Positions 63,754 to 64,000 of a stretch of DNA of 64,000 nucleotides are shown one piece after another. The position numbers and the translations under genes are program-made. Position 1 is the stretch's first letter. The number at the start of each line of letters is the position of its first letter. This DNA is from Thermobifida cellulosilytica TB100. Its GTDB lineage: Bacteria > Actinomycetota > Actinomycetes > Streptosporangiales > Streptosporangiaceae. The notes under the pieces are model-generated. The model was not told where the DNA came from and did no database searches. It was given only the letters and a program-made list of their open reading frames with translations. The stretch spans positions 1,118,167-1,182,166 of the forward strand of contig NZ_KQ950180.1 in NCBI RefSeq assembly GCF_001517975.1, read 5' to 3'.

Positions 63754-64000
63754 CAGTCTGCTTCGGCCGGGAGGCCCGGCAGCCTTGACCGCCGCTCCGG
63801 TACCTGAGGGACCGTCGGCTTTCCGCAGCGCTTCGCCATCCGGGAACCCGGCGGCTCCCCTTCCTCAGCGCTGCACCCCCGTTCTTCCCTGGTGCTTCAC
63901 CGCCTGGGACCCCGGCGGCCGACAGCCCCTCCCGTACCCGCGGGGTGGTCAGGGCTGCCGGGCCTCCCGGCCGAAGCAGGCGGAGACGGTCACTGCGGCA
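63754..64000 (+). repeat. inverted-repeat element, copy 3, at the right end of the window
   Basis: Left end TCTGCTTCGGCCGGGAGGCC (63756-63775) and right end (63947-63980) are inverted repeats of about 35 bases. The last 28 bases, GAAGCAGGCGGAGACGGTCA onward, match the sequence that leads from copy 2 into array 1 at 59464-59491. A further array may therefore begin just outside the window. Confidence 0.65.

Noticed and set aside
58560-64000. cas genes accompanying the arrays
   Set aside because: No helicase-nuclease, Cascade subunit, Cas1 or Cas2 sequence is present in this window; they must lie outside it or elsewhere.

Overview
The window is GC-rich actinobacterial chromosome with GTG starts, many four-base start/stop overlaps, several apparently leaderless genes, and filamentous-actinomycete markers (a chaplin-type sortase substrate, BldG, a WblA-type WhiB protein). 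Gene content and the type I-E-like CRISPR locus fit Nocardiopsaceae, and Thermobifida-like organisms are my best guess. This is inference from content, not a database match.

Layout. 1-5.5 kb: a DUF6343-like membrane protein, a baeRF/Rv2629-type protein, then the purine genes purQ and purL separated by a small membrane protein, with no purS beside them. 5.7-12.6 kb: a GDXG esterase, two methyltransferases, a DoxX-like protein, a SURF1 protein and a large membrane protein with a nuclease/phosphatase-fold domain. 12.8-16.1 kb: a three-domain chaplin-like LPXTG protein and the furA-catalase pair. 16.4-27.8 kb: CapA-like lipoprotein, adenosine deaminase family, TetR, a hydrolase-fold protein lacking its nucleophile, HD-domain protein, TauE-like permease, ABC ATPase, two tandem DUF1707 proteins, serB, a SixA-like phosphatase and a coupled 30-residue membrane peptide. 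27.9-33.6 kb: proton pyrophosphatase, DUF309, hydrolase and holin-like genes, and a Fic-like protein.

34.2-56.1 kb is a long conserved block. In order it holds a tad pilus locus (ssd, tadA, tadB/C-like, DUF4244, two TadE-like), a MrfA-type helicase, bldG with its kinase-like partner, a MarP-type protease, a NUDIX gene, nth, crp, an MBL-fold gene, a second NUDIX gene, ridA, DUF4177, two ArsA-like ATPases, wblA/whiB4, a PASTA-bearing class A PBP, a YqeY/GatB-like gene and a metallophosphoesterase. From memory, this matches the Mycobacterium tuberculosis order around Rv3649-Rv3683, a region tied to envelope, acid and redox stress. A PAS/GAF/PP2C phosphatase and a tRNA-Pro(CGG) follow.

58.6-64 kb is an accessory CRISPR region with no cas gene. 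Two arrays with the same 28-base repeat (19 and 20 repeats) are separated by about 1.76 kb. That segment holds three copies of a different 29-base repeat at the same 61-base period, an XRE regulator gene and a small gene whose stop lies two bases before the second array. Copies of a 0.2-0.28 kb inverted-repeat element flank the locus, and a lone degenerate repeat in the opposite direction lies outside it. Repeat polarity suggests transcription on the minus strand with the leader to the right of 63571. This mosaic locus is the most unusual part of the window.
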